Assembly (NCBI RefSeq): GCF_017939615.1 | Contig: NZ_JAGKSR010000001.1 | Coordinates: 2,108,001-2,172,000, forward strand | Source of the DNA: Microbacterium sp. BLY | GTDB lineage: Bacteria; Actinomycetota; Actinomycetes; Actinomycetales; Microbacteriaceae | DNA: 64,000 nt | Direction of reading: 5' to 3' | In this document: piece after piece, positions 1 to 8,026 of the stretch | Layout of the letters: every line of letters starts with the position of its first letter | Numbering within the stretch: position 1 is the first letter of the stretch | Translations under genes and position numbers: made by a program | Notes under the pieces: model-generated | Told to the model about the DNA's origin: nothing | The model's database searches: none | What the model saw: the letters and a program-made list of their open reading frames with translations, nothing else

Positions 1-333
1 GCCAACGAGCGCCTCATCATCGACACCGTCGCGACGCAGGACCCTCCGGTGCACGCCGTCGTGCTGGGCATGCCACAGCAGGTGGTGATGTCCATCACTG
101 TCCTGGACGCGCTCGAGTCTCTGGACGACGAGCTGGCGCAGCGGGGAGCGCGACTCCATCTCGCCGCTCTTCCGGTGCAGGCGACCCTGGTCGCCGCGCG
201 GACCCCCTGGTACTCCGCGCTCGTCGCGGACGGTCGTGTACACCCGGACGTCGATGCCGGTCTCGCGGCTGCGGCTCCCGGCACCGGGCCGAACGGAGGC
301 GTTCACCCGGGTGAAGTGCGCGGCGAGCCCTGA
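1..333 (+). CDS. SulP-family anion transporter, C-terminal STAS part (5' end outside window)
   Basis: The reading frame is open from the first base and stops at 331-333, so only the last 110 codons are present. The visible part has a STAS-like pattern: beta strand HAVVLGMPQQVVMSITVLDA, then an amphipathic helix (ESLDDELAQRGARLHLA), as in the cytoplasmic C-terminal domain of SulP sulfate/anion permeases. The likely role is a membrane anion (sulfate or bicarbonate) permease whose STAS domain is regulatory. A complete SulP gene lies 8 kb further on and sulfatases lie nearby, which suits a sulfur role. The transmembrane part is not visible, so a free-standing STAS protein cannot be excluded. Confidence 0.55.
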   Translation, partial: ANERLIIDTVATQDPPVHAVVLGMPQQVVMSITVLDALESLDDELAQRGARLHLAALPVQATLVAARTPWYSALVADGRVHPDVDAGLAAAAPGTGPNGGVHPGEVRGEP

Positions 334-352
334 CCCGGACGCAGGGGATGCC

Positions 353-358
353 TAGGCT
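353..358 (+). promoter_or_regulatory. possible -10 box for the FUSC-like gene
   Basis: TAGGCT fits the actinobacterial TANNNT -10 pattern and lies in the 105-base gap between the SulP tail and the next gene, giving a leader of about 70 bases. No clear -35 element was seen. Confidence 0.25.
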
Positions 359-438
359 GGCGCCACACCGCATCCGACCGCCGATCGAGACGGGGAGAAC
401 ATGTCGAGCCGCAGCCACGGCAGGGGAACGAGGCGGTG

Positions 439-1419
439 ATGGCGGCGCGCGGGGGCTTGAGCTGGCGATGGTCGCAGTTCGGCCTCGGGGCTCTGTATGC
501 CGCGCCGGCCCTCGGCGTCGCGCCGAACGCGCCCGCGGCCGCCCTGGCGCTGAGCATCGGTGTACTGCCCGCTGCCGCGATGGGACTGCCGCCGCGACGA
601 CGCGGAAGGGTCGTGATCCCTCTCTTCGGTGCGGTGGTGGCGCTGGGACTCGTGTTCGGAGCGACGATCGCTCTCGTGCCCGTGGTGGCGGTCGTCGCCC
701 TGGGCGGGATCTCGGTGCTCGCCGCCGGACTCGCCGCACACCGGCGGGCGGGCCGACTCACGCTGACGCTCTTCCTGCCCATGATGGGGATCGGCCTCAG
801 TTTCCCCCTCTCGACGACGACGATGATGCTCGCCACGGCGATCCTGTGCGGCTCGATCTTCGCGTGGGCGGTCGGCCTCTTCTGGCCGGAGCAGCCGGAG
901 AAGCCTCGCGTGGCGGCCACGGTACCGAAGGGGCGCGCGCTGTGGGGATACGGAGTGCTGCTCGGTGCCGCTGCGTCGACGGCGGCCGCGATCGGCTTCA
1001 CCGCTGGTCTGGAGCACGTCGGCTGGGCCACGGGGACGGTCCTGCTGGTGATGCGACCGGTCCGTGGACAGCTCGTGCGGCGGAGCGTGGGTCGCGCGGG
1101 CTCAGTGCTCGTCGGAGCGCTGGCAGCGACAGGGCTCGCCGTCCTGAGCCCGAACGGCGTCGTGATCGGGGTCGCGATCGCTCTGGCAGTCGGCGCGCTC
1201 TGCGCGACGCACGAGAGCCGCTGGTACGTGGCGCCGGCGTTCACCACCTTCCTCGTGCTCACCTTTCTCGTGACGACCTCGACCGTCTCGGCGTCTGATC
1301 GCTTGCTCGAACGCACGGCGGAAACGCTCCTGGGAGTCGCGATCGCGCTCTTCTTCGGGGCGTTCATCCCGACGCTTCTCGCGATGCGGCGACCGGGGAA
1401 GGCGACCGCCGCCGAGTGA
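439..1419 (+). CDS. FUSC-like polytopic membrane protein
   Basis: A 326-residue, very hydrophobic protein with two blocks of predicted membrane helices (about residues 15-145 and 165-315) separated by a short basic cytosolic linker (WPEQPEKPRVAATVPKG). This repeat of helix bundles resembles FUSC/aromatic-acid-exporter-like membrane proteins, but no catalytic motif marks it and the substrate is unknown. The ATG at 439 is preferred because GAGG lies 5 bases upstream; a GTG at 436 is directly adjacent. The stop codon is 28 codons upstream of the regulator's preferred start, and the regulator's frame is open across it, so both may share a transcript. Confidence 0.55.
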   Translation: MAARGGLSWRWSQFGLGALYAAPALGVAPNAPAAALALSIGVLPAAAMGLPPRRRGRVVIPLFGAVVALGLVFGATIALVPVVAVVALGGISVLAAGLAAHRRAGRLTLTLFLPMMGIGLSFPLSTTTMMLATAILCGSIFAWAVGLFWPEQPEKPRVAATVPKGRALWGYGVLLGAAASTAAAIGFTAGLEHVGWATGTVLLVMRPVRGQLVRRSVGRAGSVLVGALAATGLAVLSPNGVVIGVAIALAVGALCATHESRWYVAPAFTTFLVLTFLVTTSTVSASDRLLERTAETLLGVAIALFFGAFIPTLLAMRRPGKATAAE

Positions 1420-1447
1420 GGAGCGTTTCGCCGCGTCCCCCTCTTGC

Positions 1448-1459
1448 GGGAGCGCTCCC
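1448..1459. promoter_or_regulatory. 12-bp perfect palindrome, LacI-family-type operator
   Basis: GGGAGCGCTCCC is a perfect palindrome 56 bases upstream of the MalT-like regulator's start. It matches the core of the LacI-family operator recognised by CebR in Streptomyces (TGGGAGCGCTCCCA), differing only at the two outer bases. No LacI-family gene is in the window, so the cognate repressor would be encoded elsewhere. Confidence 0.45.
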
Positions 1460-1514
1460 TGCATGGGATGATCTGCCCGCGAGGGGGAGCAATTTCGAAA
1501 TCGGAGGGTTTCGA

Positions 1515-4100
1515 ATGCTTGAAGGTGCGTACGATGCGGGCGGGGGCGACGGCTCTGAACCCGCCTCCGTCAACGGTGACATCCGGCGGGAGCGGCTGCT
1601 CTCGAAATTGGCGGCCGCGATGGACGGTGCGTGGACGCTCACCCTCGTCAGTGCCCCCGCAGGTTCCGGTAAGACGAGGCTGCTCGCCCACTGGGCGGCG
1701 GACCTCCGGTCGGCACCGGGCATCGACGTGGTGTGGGTCTCCCTGGAGCGCGGCGAGGCCGGCCTTCCCGTCCTTCGCGAGGCTCTGCGGAAGACTGCCG
1801 ATCCGGCGCTGCGCAGAGCCATCGACTCCGCGACGCCCGAGAACTCGGTCGTCGGTGCCAGAGCGCTCGCGCGGGCGGTCCGGGAGGCGAGAAAGCGGAT
1901 CGTCATCATCATCGATGACGTGCACCGTGCCGAGGACGGCGAGAGCGCGCGGATGATCTCGGCGTTCGTGGACACCGTGCCGGGGAACGCTCATGTCGTC
2001 CTCGCCGGTCGAGGCGTCCGGGCGATCCCCCTCGCACGCCGTCGCCTCGCCGGCGTCGCGTTGGAGATCGACGGCCACGCTCTCGCATTCACTCCCGCCG
2101 AGGTGCGGGAGTTCTTCCGGGTGCGCGGCATCCGGCTGTCCCAGGGGGAGATCAGCACGGTGCTCACGCGGACGGAAGGTTGGGCGGCCGGGCTGCAGCT
2201 CATGATGCTGGACGCCGCCGGCGAGCAGATCGTCCTCGCTCGCCCGCTTCGCGGAGACGCGCCGGAGGTCGCGGACTACTTCGTGGAGGAGATCTTCGGC
2301 GAGCTCGACCCTTCTCTTCGGACGTTCCTCGAGTCGACGGCCGTGGTCGACGCCTTCACGCCGGATCTGGCCACGGCGCTCTCCGGCGGAAGCTCCGCCG
2401 CGGCGGTGATCGACCGGCTGCGGCGTCTGCATGTGCTCGTGGGGCCGGACACGGCCGAGCCGCCGCAGTATCACTACCCGCCTCTGCTCCGGGAATTCCT
2501 CGCCGGGCGGTTGCGGGAGGGGGATCCCCGACGGGCGGAAGCGCTCCATCGCTGTGCGGCTGACTGGTTCGCCGCCCAGGGGCGGCCTCTCCTCGCGTTG
2601 CGGCACGCCACTCTCGGTGGGGAAGGATCCTGCTCCGCCGGAGTGTTGCGGCGATGCGGCATGCAGCTCGTACTCGACGGTCGATCGAAGGACGTGCTCC
2701 GCGTCCTCTCCGAGCTCCCTGCCGCGTTCCACGTCTTGCCGACGGTTCGCATGCTCGTCGCCGCGGCGGAGCTGGCAGGCGGGGATCCCTCGGGGGCTGT
2801 CGTCGTTCCGCTGCCGGGGATCGGCGAGTCGGTGGCCGACCGGCGTTGGCGACTCGGGATCGAACTTCATACCACGCTGCGCCGCGGTGGCATCGCGGAG
2901 ACGCTCGCCGGGGCGGTCGCCGACCTGCGCAACCTGAGCGGGGAGGACCAGCTCGACGCCTATGCGCTTCTCCAGGCCGCGACCGCGGAACTGTTCGTGG
3001 GTCGACTCGATCGAGCGGAGACGACCGCTCGCCTTGCCGGCGACCTTTCCCGCGCGATCGGGGCGCGCTCGGCAGAACTGCAGGCGGAGGCGGTGATCGC
3101 CACCTGCGGGCTGTTCCACGGGCGGCTCCGCGAGGCCGTCGATGCCGCCACGGCTCTGGAACGGCGCTGGCGGGAACTCGGCGAGCCGGCCAACCCGTTC
3201 TTCGAGGTCACCCGGGTCTGGCGCTTCTGGGTGCCGTACGAGAGCATGCGACCCGTCGAGGAAGGGGAGACGCTGCGAAGGGCGGCCGAAGTCATCACGG
3301 ACGGAGGGGAGACCGCGATCGCCCGGGGCCTGCAGGGCATGCGCGCGCTCCTCGGGCTCGATCGGCTCGGCGACCCCCGTGAAGCGGCGATCATGCTCCT
3401 CGATTCGCTGACACCACGGGACGATCTGCCACTCCCACCGCACTGGTACGCGATGATGGGCGCGTTCGCCGTGCGTGCCTTCGATCGCCTCGATGAGCCG
3501 ACGCTTCGCGATCGGTTCCTCGCCGATGTCGAGGAGGCCTTGGGGGACACCGGAGAGGTGCTGGTGCTCCGCGCGATCGCCGCCGTGCACGACCACCGTG
3601 ACGGCATCGCGCGCGGAGCACTGGCCCCGGTGCTCGACGGCAGAGTGCCCTGTCTGCTGCCGGCATCGATGGTGGACGCCTGGCTCGTCGAAGCCGAACT
3701 CGACGTCCGGGACGGGGAACCCGATCGGGCGCAGTTCGCGCTGGCGACTGCCCTCGCCCTGGCGGAACCCGAGGATCACGTCCGCCGAGTCGCCGAGGCC
3801 GGACCGGTGGTGTCGCGGCTGCTCTCGGCCCGAGCCACGGCGGGCGCGCGCACCCACTTCGCCGGGCGGGTGCGGGACCGGCTCGCTGCCGCCGGTGTGC
3901 TCGTCGAGGAGGATCTCACCGATCGTGAGCGCGTCGTCCTGAGCGCGCTGAGCCGCAACGCGACGCTCCGCCAGATCGCCCAGCAGGAGTACATCTCCCC
4001 GAACACCGTGAAGACGCACGTCCGGAACATCTATCGGAAGCTCGGAGTCTCGGATCGCGACGCGATGACGGCGGCCGCCCGAGCCCTCGGACTCCTCTGA
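1515..4100 (+). CDS. MalT-type LuxR-family transcriptional activator (STAND ATPase plus LuxR HTH)
   Basis: An 861-residue ATP-dependent regulator of the MalT/LAL type. The N-terminus carries a Walker A motif (APAGSGKT, residues 47-54) and a Walker B-like IVIIIDDVHRAEDG. A winged-helix-like section follows (YHYPPLLREFLAGRL), then a long TPR-like helical region. The last 60 residues are a LuxR helix-turn-helix (LTDRERVVLSALS...ISPNTVKTHVRNIYRKLGV). The ATG at 1515 is chosen because GGAGGG lies 6-7 bases upstream; the frame is open back to a GTG at 1416 that overlaps the previous stop. The protein ends convergently with the first sulfatase across a strong hairpin. Its position at the edge of the sulfatase/SulP region suggests it controls it, but the ligand is unknown. 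Confidence 0.85.
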   Translation: MLEGAYDAGGGDGSEPASVNGDIRRERLLSKLAAAMDGAWTLTLVSAPAGSGKTRLLAHWAADLRSAPGIDVVWVSLERGEAGLPVLREALRKTADPALRRAIDSATPENSVVGARALARAVREARKRIVIIIDDVHRAEDGESARMISAFVDTVPGNAHVVLAGRGVRAIPLARRRLAGVALEIDGHALAFTPAEVREFFRVRGIRLSQGEISTVLTRTEGWAAGLQLMMLDAAGEQIVLARPLRGDAPEVADYFVEEIFGELDPSLRTFLESTAVVDAFTPDLATALSGGSSAAAVIDRLRRLHVLVGPDTAEPPQYHYPPLLREFLAGRLREGDPRRAEALHRCAADWFAAQGRPLLALRHATLGGEGSCSAGVLRRCGMQLVLDGRSKDVLRVLSELPAAFHVLPTVRMLVAAAELAGGDPSGAVVVPLPGIGESVADRRWRLGIELHTTLRRGGIAETLAGAVADLRNLSGEDQLDAYALLQAATAELFVGRLDRAETTARLAGDLSRAIGARSAELQAEAVIATCGLFHGRLREAVDAATALERRWRELGEPANPFFEVTRVWRFWVPYESMRPVEEGETLRRAAEVITDGGETAIARGLQGMRALLGLDRLGDPREAAIMLLDSLTPRDDLPLPPHWYAMMGAFAVRAFDRLDEPTLRDRFLADVEEALGDTGEVLVLRAIAAVHDHRDGIARGALAPVLDGRVPCLLPASMVDAWLVEAELDVRDGEPDRAQFALATALALAEPEDHVRRVAEAGPVVSRLLSARATAGARTHFAGRVRDRLAAAGVLVEEDLTDRERVVLSALSRNATLRQIAQQEYISPNTVKTHVRNIYRKLGVSDRDAMTAAARALGLL

Positions 4101-4115
4101 GGCTCGGGCGGCCGC
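4071..4115. terminator. bidirectional hairpin between convergent regulator and sulfatase genes
   Basis: A perfect 15-bp inverted repeat (GCGGCCGCCCGAGCC at 4071-4085, its complement at 4101-4115) with a 15-base loop. The left arm and loop are the last codons of the regulator gene. There is no T-tract, as is common in high-GC actinobacteria. Confidence 0.6.
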
Positions 4116-4123
4116 CGGTGCCG

Positions 4124-6466
4124 TCAGTCGCGAGCCAGGGCGGCGGCCAGGTGCGCCTCCAGGTCGAGGTACGCATCGTCGGCGATGTCGAACACGACCT
4201 GGGCGATGCTCCCGCCGCGGAAGTCGAACCCATACCCGTACAGGGATGACACCGGGTCCGCGCTGTCGCGTCCGATCGTCAGCCCTTCGCCGCAGAGCGA
4301 GAAGTGGCCGAGGACGGTGCGGATGCGTTTTTCGGCGACCTGATCCTCATCGATGTAGAGCCGCGCCGGTCCGACGCCCTCCCGGTACTCGCCCATGCCT
4401 TCCTTGACGAACTCGACGCCGATGATGTGCTTCCCGGAGGTCGGCGCCGGTGCCGAGATGCGATCTTCCGGGGGGATGCCGAGGAAGTTGTAGACGTAAT
4501 GCACCTGGCCGTCCTTGACCACGAGGGCGTGCCCGCCGAACCGGGAACCGTGGGCGAAGATGACCCCCTCGGTGTCGGGCGTGAACTCGACCTCGGCCGC
4601 GATCTTGAAGGAGACACCGTGGGTGTTTGCCGCGGACCGCTCGGGGACCTCGCTGGTGCCCGGATAGTAGACGAACCGGCCTGAGGGCGGCGCGGGCTGA
4701 TGGAACTCCATGCCCATGAACGTCTCGAAGTCCTTCGGGTTCCCGAGTACCTGCAGGTCGTTGAGCGGCAGGACTCCGTTGGTCTTCGCCTCCGCCATCC
4801 AGAGCGCCTTCAACTCTTCGACCTTCTCCGGATGCTCGGCGGCGAGGTTGACGGCTTCGGCGCGGTCGGCGTCGGTGTGGTAGAGCTCCCACTCGTCTTC
4901 GTCGAAGTGCCCTCTGCCGCTGACCGGGCCGTGCACGGTGACCGCCTTCCAGCCGTCGTGCCAGATCCCGCGCTGCCCGAACATCTCGTAGTACTGCGTC
5001 TCCTTCTGCGTGGGGGCGTCCGGAGCAGCGTCGAACGAGTAGGCCATCGAGACTCCCGACAGCGGCGTCTGCTCGACACCGTTGTAGACCTCGGGGAACT
5101 CGATGCCGCACGCCTCGAGGATGGTCGGCACGATGTCCGTGGAGTGGTGGTACTGGTGGCGGACCTCGCCGCGCGCCCTGATCCCCGCCGGCCAGTGGAT
5201 CACGAGAGGGTCGCAGACGCCGCCCTGGTAGGTGTACCGCTTGAACATTTTGTAGGGCGTCGAGAACGCCGCCGCCCAGCCCGTCGGATAGTGGTTGTAC
5301 GTGTCGGGCGAGCCGAGCTTGTCGACGAGGCGGAGGTTCTCGGCCTCGTCGTCCGGATATCCGCCGAAGATCTTGCCTTCATTGACCGAGCCGTTCGGGC
5401 TGCCCTCGCCCGACGCACCGTTGTCGGCGCAGTAGATGATGAGCGTGTTGTCGAGCTGACCCGACTCCTCCAGATAGTCGACGATGCGCCCGACCTGGGC
5501 GTCGGTGTACTCGCTGAACCCGGCATACACCTCCGCCATGCGCGAGAACATGGCCTTCTCGTCGTCGTTCAGCGAGTCCCACGGACGCACCGCGTCCGTC
5601 GACGTGTACGTGCCCTCCGGCATCGGGTTGAGCGCGGTGAGCTCCGTGCCCTCGGGGACGATCTCCCTCTCGATCATCCGGGCGAGGACCCATTCGCGGT
5701 ACGCCTCATAGCCGTCGTCGAACACGCCCTTGTACCGATCGATGTACTCCTGTGGCGCGTGGTGCGGCGCGTGGTTCGCTCCCGGGCAGAACCAGAGGTA
5801 CCAGGGCTTGTCCGGCTCGGTCTGCTTGACGTCTCGGATCATCGAGAGGGCCTGGTCCGCGAGATCCTTCGAGAGGTGGTACCCGTCCTCGGGAAGGGAC
5901 GGCTGGTCGATGTAGTGGTTGTCCTCGGCGAGGGAGGGATACCAGTTGTTCGTCTCACCCCCGATGAAGCCGTAGAAGCGGTCGTAACCCTGCGCCAGCG
6001 GCCAGTGTTTCTTGGAGGCGCCGGCCGTCCACTCGTCGATCGGGACGTTGTGGTTCTTGCCCACCCAGAACGTCGACCATCCGGCGTCGCGGAGGACATG
6101 GGCCATGGTCGCGTTCGAGTCGGGGATGTGGGAGTTGTACCCCGGGAAGCCCGTTGATGACTCGGAGATCGTGGCGAAACCGTTCAGGTGGTGGTTGCGT
6201 CCGGTGAGGAAGGTCGACCGGGTCGGGGAGCACAACGCCGTCGTGTGCCATTGCGAGTAGGTGAGGCCGTTCTCCGCGAGTCGATCCATGGTCGGCATCC
6301 GGATGCGTCCGCCATAGGGCGACCATGCCGCCATCCCGGTGTCGTCGTACAGGACGACGAGGACGTTGGGTGCGCCCTCCCGCGGCTTCGCGGGGAGGAA
6401 GGCCTCCCAGTCCGCCTCCGAGTCGCGCACGTCGAGTTCGATCCTGCCGTGGAAGTCGCGGGTCAT
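4124..6466 (-). CDS. arylsulfatase, formylglycine-dependent (type I), first of two paralogs
   Basis: A 780-residue sulfatase of the large actinobacterial/AtsA type that hydrolyses sulfate esters. The formylglycine signature CSPTRSTFLTGRNHH has its Cys at residue 79; metal-binding segments LYDDTG and YCADNGASGEG are present. The last ~170 residues form a beta-rich lectin-like module (FAHGSRFGGHALVVKDGQVH) typical of this subfamily. No signal peptide is seen, so it is probably cytosolic, with esters imported first. The start at 6466 is chosen because AAGGAG sits 6 bases upstream; an ATG two codons earlier overlaps that site. It is closely similar along its whole length to the sulfatase at 13923-16256. 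The Cys needs conversion by the formylglycine-generating enzyme encoded at 16354. Confidence 0.93.
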   Translation of the reverse strand: MTRDFHGRIELDVRDSEADWEAFLPAKPREGAPNVLVVLYDDTGMAAWSPYGGRIRMPTMDRLAENGLTYSQWHTTALCSPTRSTFLTGRNHHLNGFATISESSTGFPGYNSHIPDSNATMAHVLRDAGWSTFWVGKNHNVPIDEWTAGASKKHWPLAQGYDRFYGFIGGETNNWYPSLAEDNHYIDQPSLPEDGYHLSKDLADQALSMIRDVKQTEPDKPWYLWFCPGANHAPHHAPQEYIDRYKGVFDDGYEAYREWVLARMIEREIVPEGTELTALNPMPEGTYTSTDAVRPWDSLNDDEKAMFSRMAEVYAGFSEYTDAQVGRIVDYLEESGQLDNTLIIYCADNGASGEGSPNGSVNEGKIFGGYPDDEAENLRLVDKLGSPDTYNHYPTGWAAAFSTPYKMFKRYTYQGGVCDPLVIHWPAGIRARGEVRHQYHHSTDIVPTILEACGIEFPEVYNGVEQTPLSGVSMAYSFDAAPDAPTQKETQYYEMFGQRGIWHDGWKAVTVHGPVSGRGHFDEDEWELYHTDADRAEAVNLAAEHPEKVEELKALWMAEAKTNGVLPLNDLQVLGNPKDFETFMGMEFHQPAPPSGRFVYYPGTSEVPERSAANTHGVSFKIAAEVEFTPDTEGVIFAHGSRFGGHALVVKDGQVHYVYNFLGIPPEDRISAPAPTSGKHIIGVEFVKEGMGEYREGVGPARLYIDEDQVAEKRIRTVLGHFSLCGEGLTIGRDSADPVSSLYGYGFDFRGGSIAQVVFDIADDAYLDLEAHLAAALARD

Positions 6467-6504
6467 GTCCATCTCCTTCGTTTCTGCCGAAGCACCTTGC
6501 CCGC

Positions 6505-6510
6505 ACAGTA
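6505..6510 (-). promoter_or_regulatory. possible -10 box of the first sulfatase gene
   Basis: On the minus strand TACTGT lies 38 bases upstream of the chosen start; a weak -35 (GAGACG) lies 17 bases further upstream. Confidence 0.3.
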
Positions 6511-6595
6511 CTGCCGTGCCTCAGTGGCGTCTCGGACGACCCCTACGGCTCATCCGGGTGATTTTGGGCGGGTGCCGGATGGCGAGGACGCGACG

Positions 6596-7312
6596 TCAGA
6601 CGAGGGCGGTGGCGCCCTTCTCCAGCTGCAGCACCCCGATGACGAGGAGCATCGCCGCGTTCAGAACGTGGGTGTTCCCGACCATCCAGCGACGAAGCCG
6701 GTCCAAGGCCGGCTGCGCGTTCACGCCCCGTGCGACCACATAGAGCACCGGCGCGGCGATCGGGAGAGCCCCGAGAATGACGAAGGCGGCTGAGACTGCG
6801 ACCGTGGCGGTGACGCCGATGTCGGCCAGCGAGATGTCGAGCGCGGCGATGACAGCCCACGACGCGTCGACCGGGTTGAGGGCGAAGAGGGTGAGCCCGA
6901 GGAAATAGGTCCGGACCGGTCGAAACGCCTCGACCGAGTGCAACCAGCCGGGAAGCTGCGGTGCGGCGGCGACGACCTCGCGTGGTGAGGAGGCGTCCGC
7001 CATCGCGGAGAGGCGCGCCCGACCTCGGCGGTACACCCAGATCGCAGCGACGGTGAGGAAGAAACCGAGGATCAGACGGACGAGGGGGACCCAGAGCGGC
7101 GGTTCGAACTGAGTGTGGACGGAGGCCGCCCGGAACAGCCAGAGGAAGAGGAACAGAAGCCCGCCGAGCCCGGTGAGCCATCCGAGCAGATAGGCGATGC
7201 CGTTCCGGCGTGCGCGTCGGGAGACCAGCACGGCCACGAGCGCCATGATGGCGAGCGGACTCAGCACGACCCCGAGGACCACGGGGATGAGCGAGACGAT
7301 GAGGTCTCCCAT
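6596..7312 (-). CDS. GAP/Sap-family (SfLAP-type) membrane protein
   Basis: A 238-residue protein with about six hydrophobic helices, opening MGDLIVSLIPVVLGVVLSPL and carrying LFALNPVDASW between membrane segments. This matches the GAP family, named after mycobacterial Gap (glycopeptidolipid-addressing) and Sap (sulfolipid-1-addressing) proteins implicated in lipid translocation. It is the last gene of a minus-strand run SulP - GAP - GAP, 42 bases after the second GAP gene. The actual substrate is not evident, and a general small-molecule exporter is equally possible. Its C-terminal half aligns by eye with the upstream GAP gene (RRWM/L-N-V--A-LLVIGV). Confidence 0.7.
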   Translation of the reverse strand: MGDLIVSLIPVVLGVVLSPLAIMALVAVLVSRRARRNGIAYLLGWLTGLGGLLFLFLWLFRAASVHTQFEPPLWVPLVRLILGFFLTVAAIWVYRRGRARLSAMADASSPREVVAAAPQLPGWLHSVEAFRPVRTYFLGLTLFALNPVDASWAVIAALDISLADIGVTATVAVSAAFVILGALPIAAPVLYVVARGVNAQPALDRLRRWMVGNTHVLNAAMLLVIGVLQLEKGATALV

Positions 7313-7354
7313 CCGTCCCTCCTTCGATCCGACTGTGCGGCGGTACTCGAGCAG

Positions 7355-8026
7355 TCAGAAGCTGCCGAGGCCCTTGCCGACCAGGGAGACCCCGATGACG
7401 AGCAGCAGGACGGCCATGATGACCGTGTTCTCGGCGGCGAGCCATCGGCGCAGCGAGTCCAGCGGTGCGCGGAGTCGGGACGCGGCGAACAGGTAGCCGA
7501 CGACGGGCAGAGCGACCGTCGATGCTCCGATCAGCGTGAAGACGCCGATGGCGAGGACGGTGGTGCTTCCGCTCAGTTCGGCACCGCCGATGTCGATGCC
7601 GGCGGCGGCGGTCAGCAGGAGGTTCTTCGGATTCACGGCGGAGAGGAGGAGGCCGAGGCCGAGGGCCGTGCCGAAGGACATCGTGTCGATCGCCTTCATC
7701 CATGCCGGCAGCACGGGCGGCTCTCCGCCCTTCGGGCGCTTCCGCCACTGGCCGATCGCCAGCGCGATCAGGAGTGCGCCGAGGATGAGTTGGATGACCC
7801 CGCGGACGGGGCGCGACGCGTCCGGATCCTCCGCGGGGAGCACCCCCGACAGCAGCGTGAAGACCGTCACCGCCACGACGATGCCCCCGACCCAGCCGAG
7901 GAGGAAGCCGACACTCGTGGCGCGGGCCTTGGGCGACAGCAGCATGAGGATCGCGGCGATGATCGGCACAGGGCTGATCGCGACGCCCACGGCGAGGGGG
8001 AGGGTCTCTCCGATGACAGCACCCAT
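7355..8026 (-). CDS. GAP/Sap-family (SfLAP-type) membrane protein, second copy
   Basis: A 223-residue, six-helix membrane protein with the same family pattern as its neighbour: N-terminal AVGVAISPVPIIAAILMLLSP, central LLLSAVNPKNLLLTAAAG, and C-terminal LRRWLAAENTVIMAVLLLVIGV. The start codon at 8026 abuts the stop codon of the SulP gene with no gap, so the two are almost certainly co-transcribed and translationally coupled. The pair of divergent paralogs behind a SulP permease suggests a membrane complex or related export tasks. Function is inferred only from the family. Confidence 0.72.
   Translation of the reverse strand: MGAVIGETLPLAVGVAISPVPIIAAILMLLSPKARATSVGFLLGWVGGIVVAVTVFTLLSGVLPAEDPDASRPVRGVIQLILGALLIALAIGQWRKRPKGGEPPVLPAWMKAIDTMSFGTALGLGLLLSAVNPKNLLLTAAAGIDIGGAELSGSTTVLAIGVFTLIGASTVALPVVGYLFAASRLRAPLDSLRRWLAAENTVIMAVLLLVIGVSLVGKGLGSF

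Noticed and set aside
303-4019. 1238-codon open frame on the minus strand, antisense to the FUSC-like and MalT-like genes
   Set aside because: Composition is Arg/Pro/Gly-rich with no domain, and the plus strand has coherent domains; it is a GC-bias shadow.
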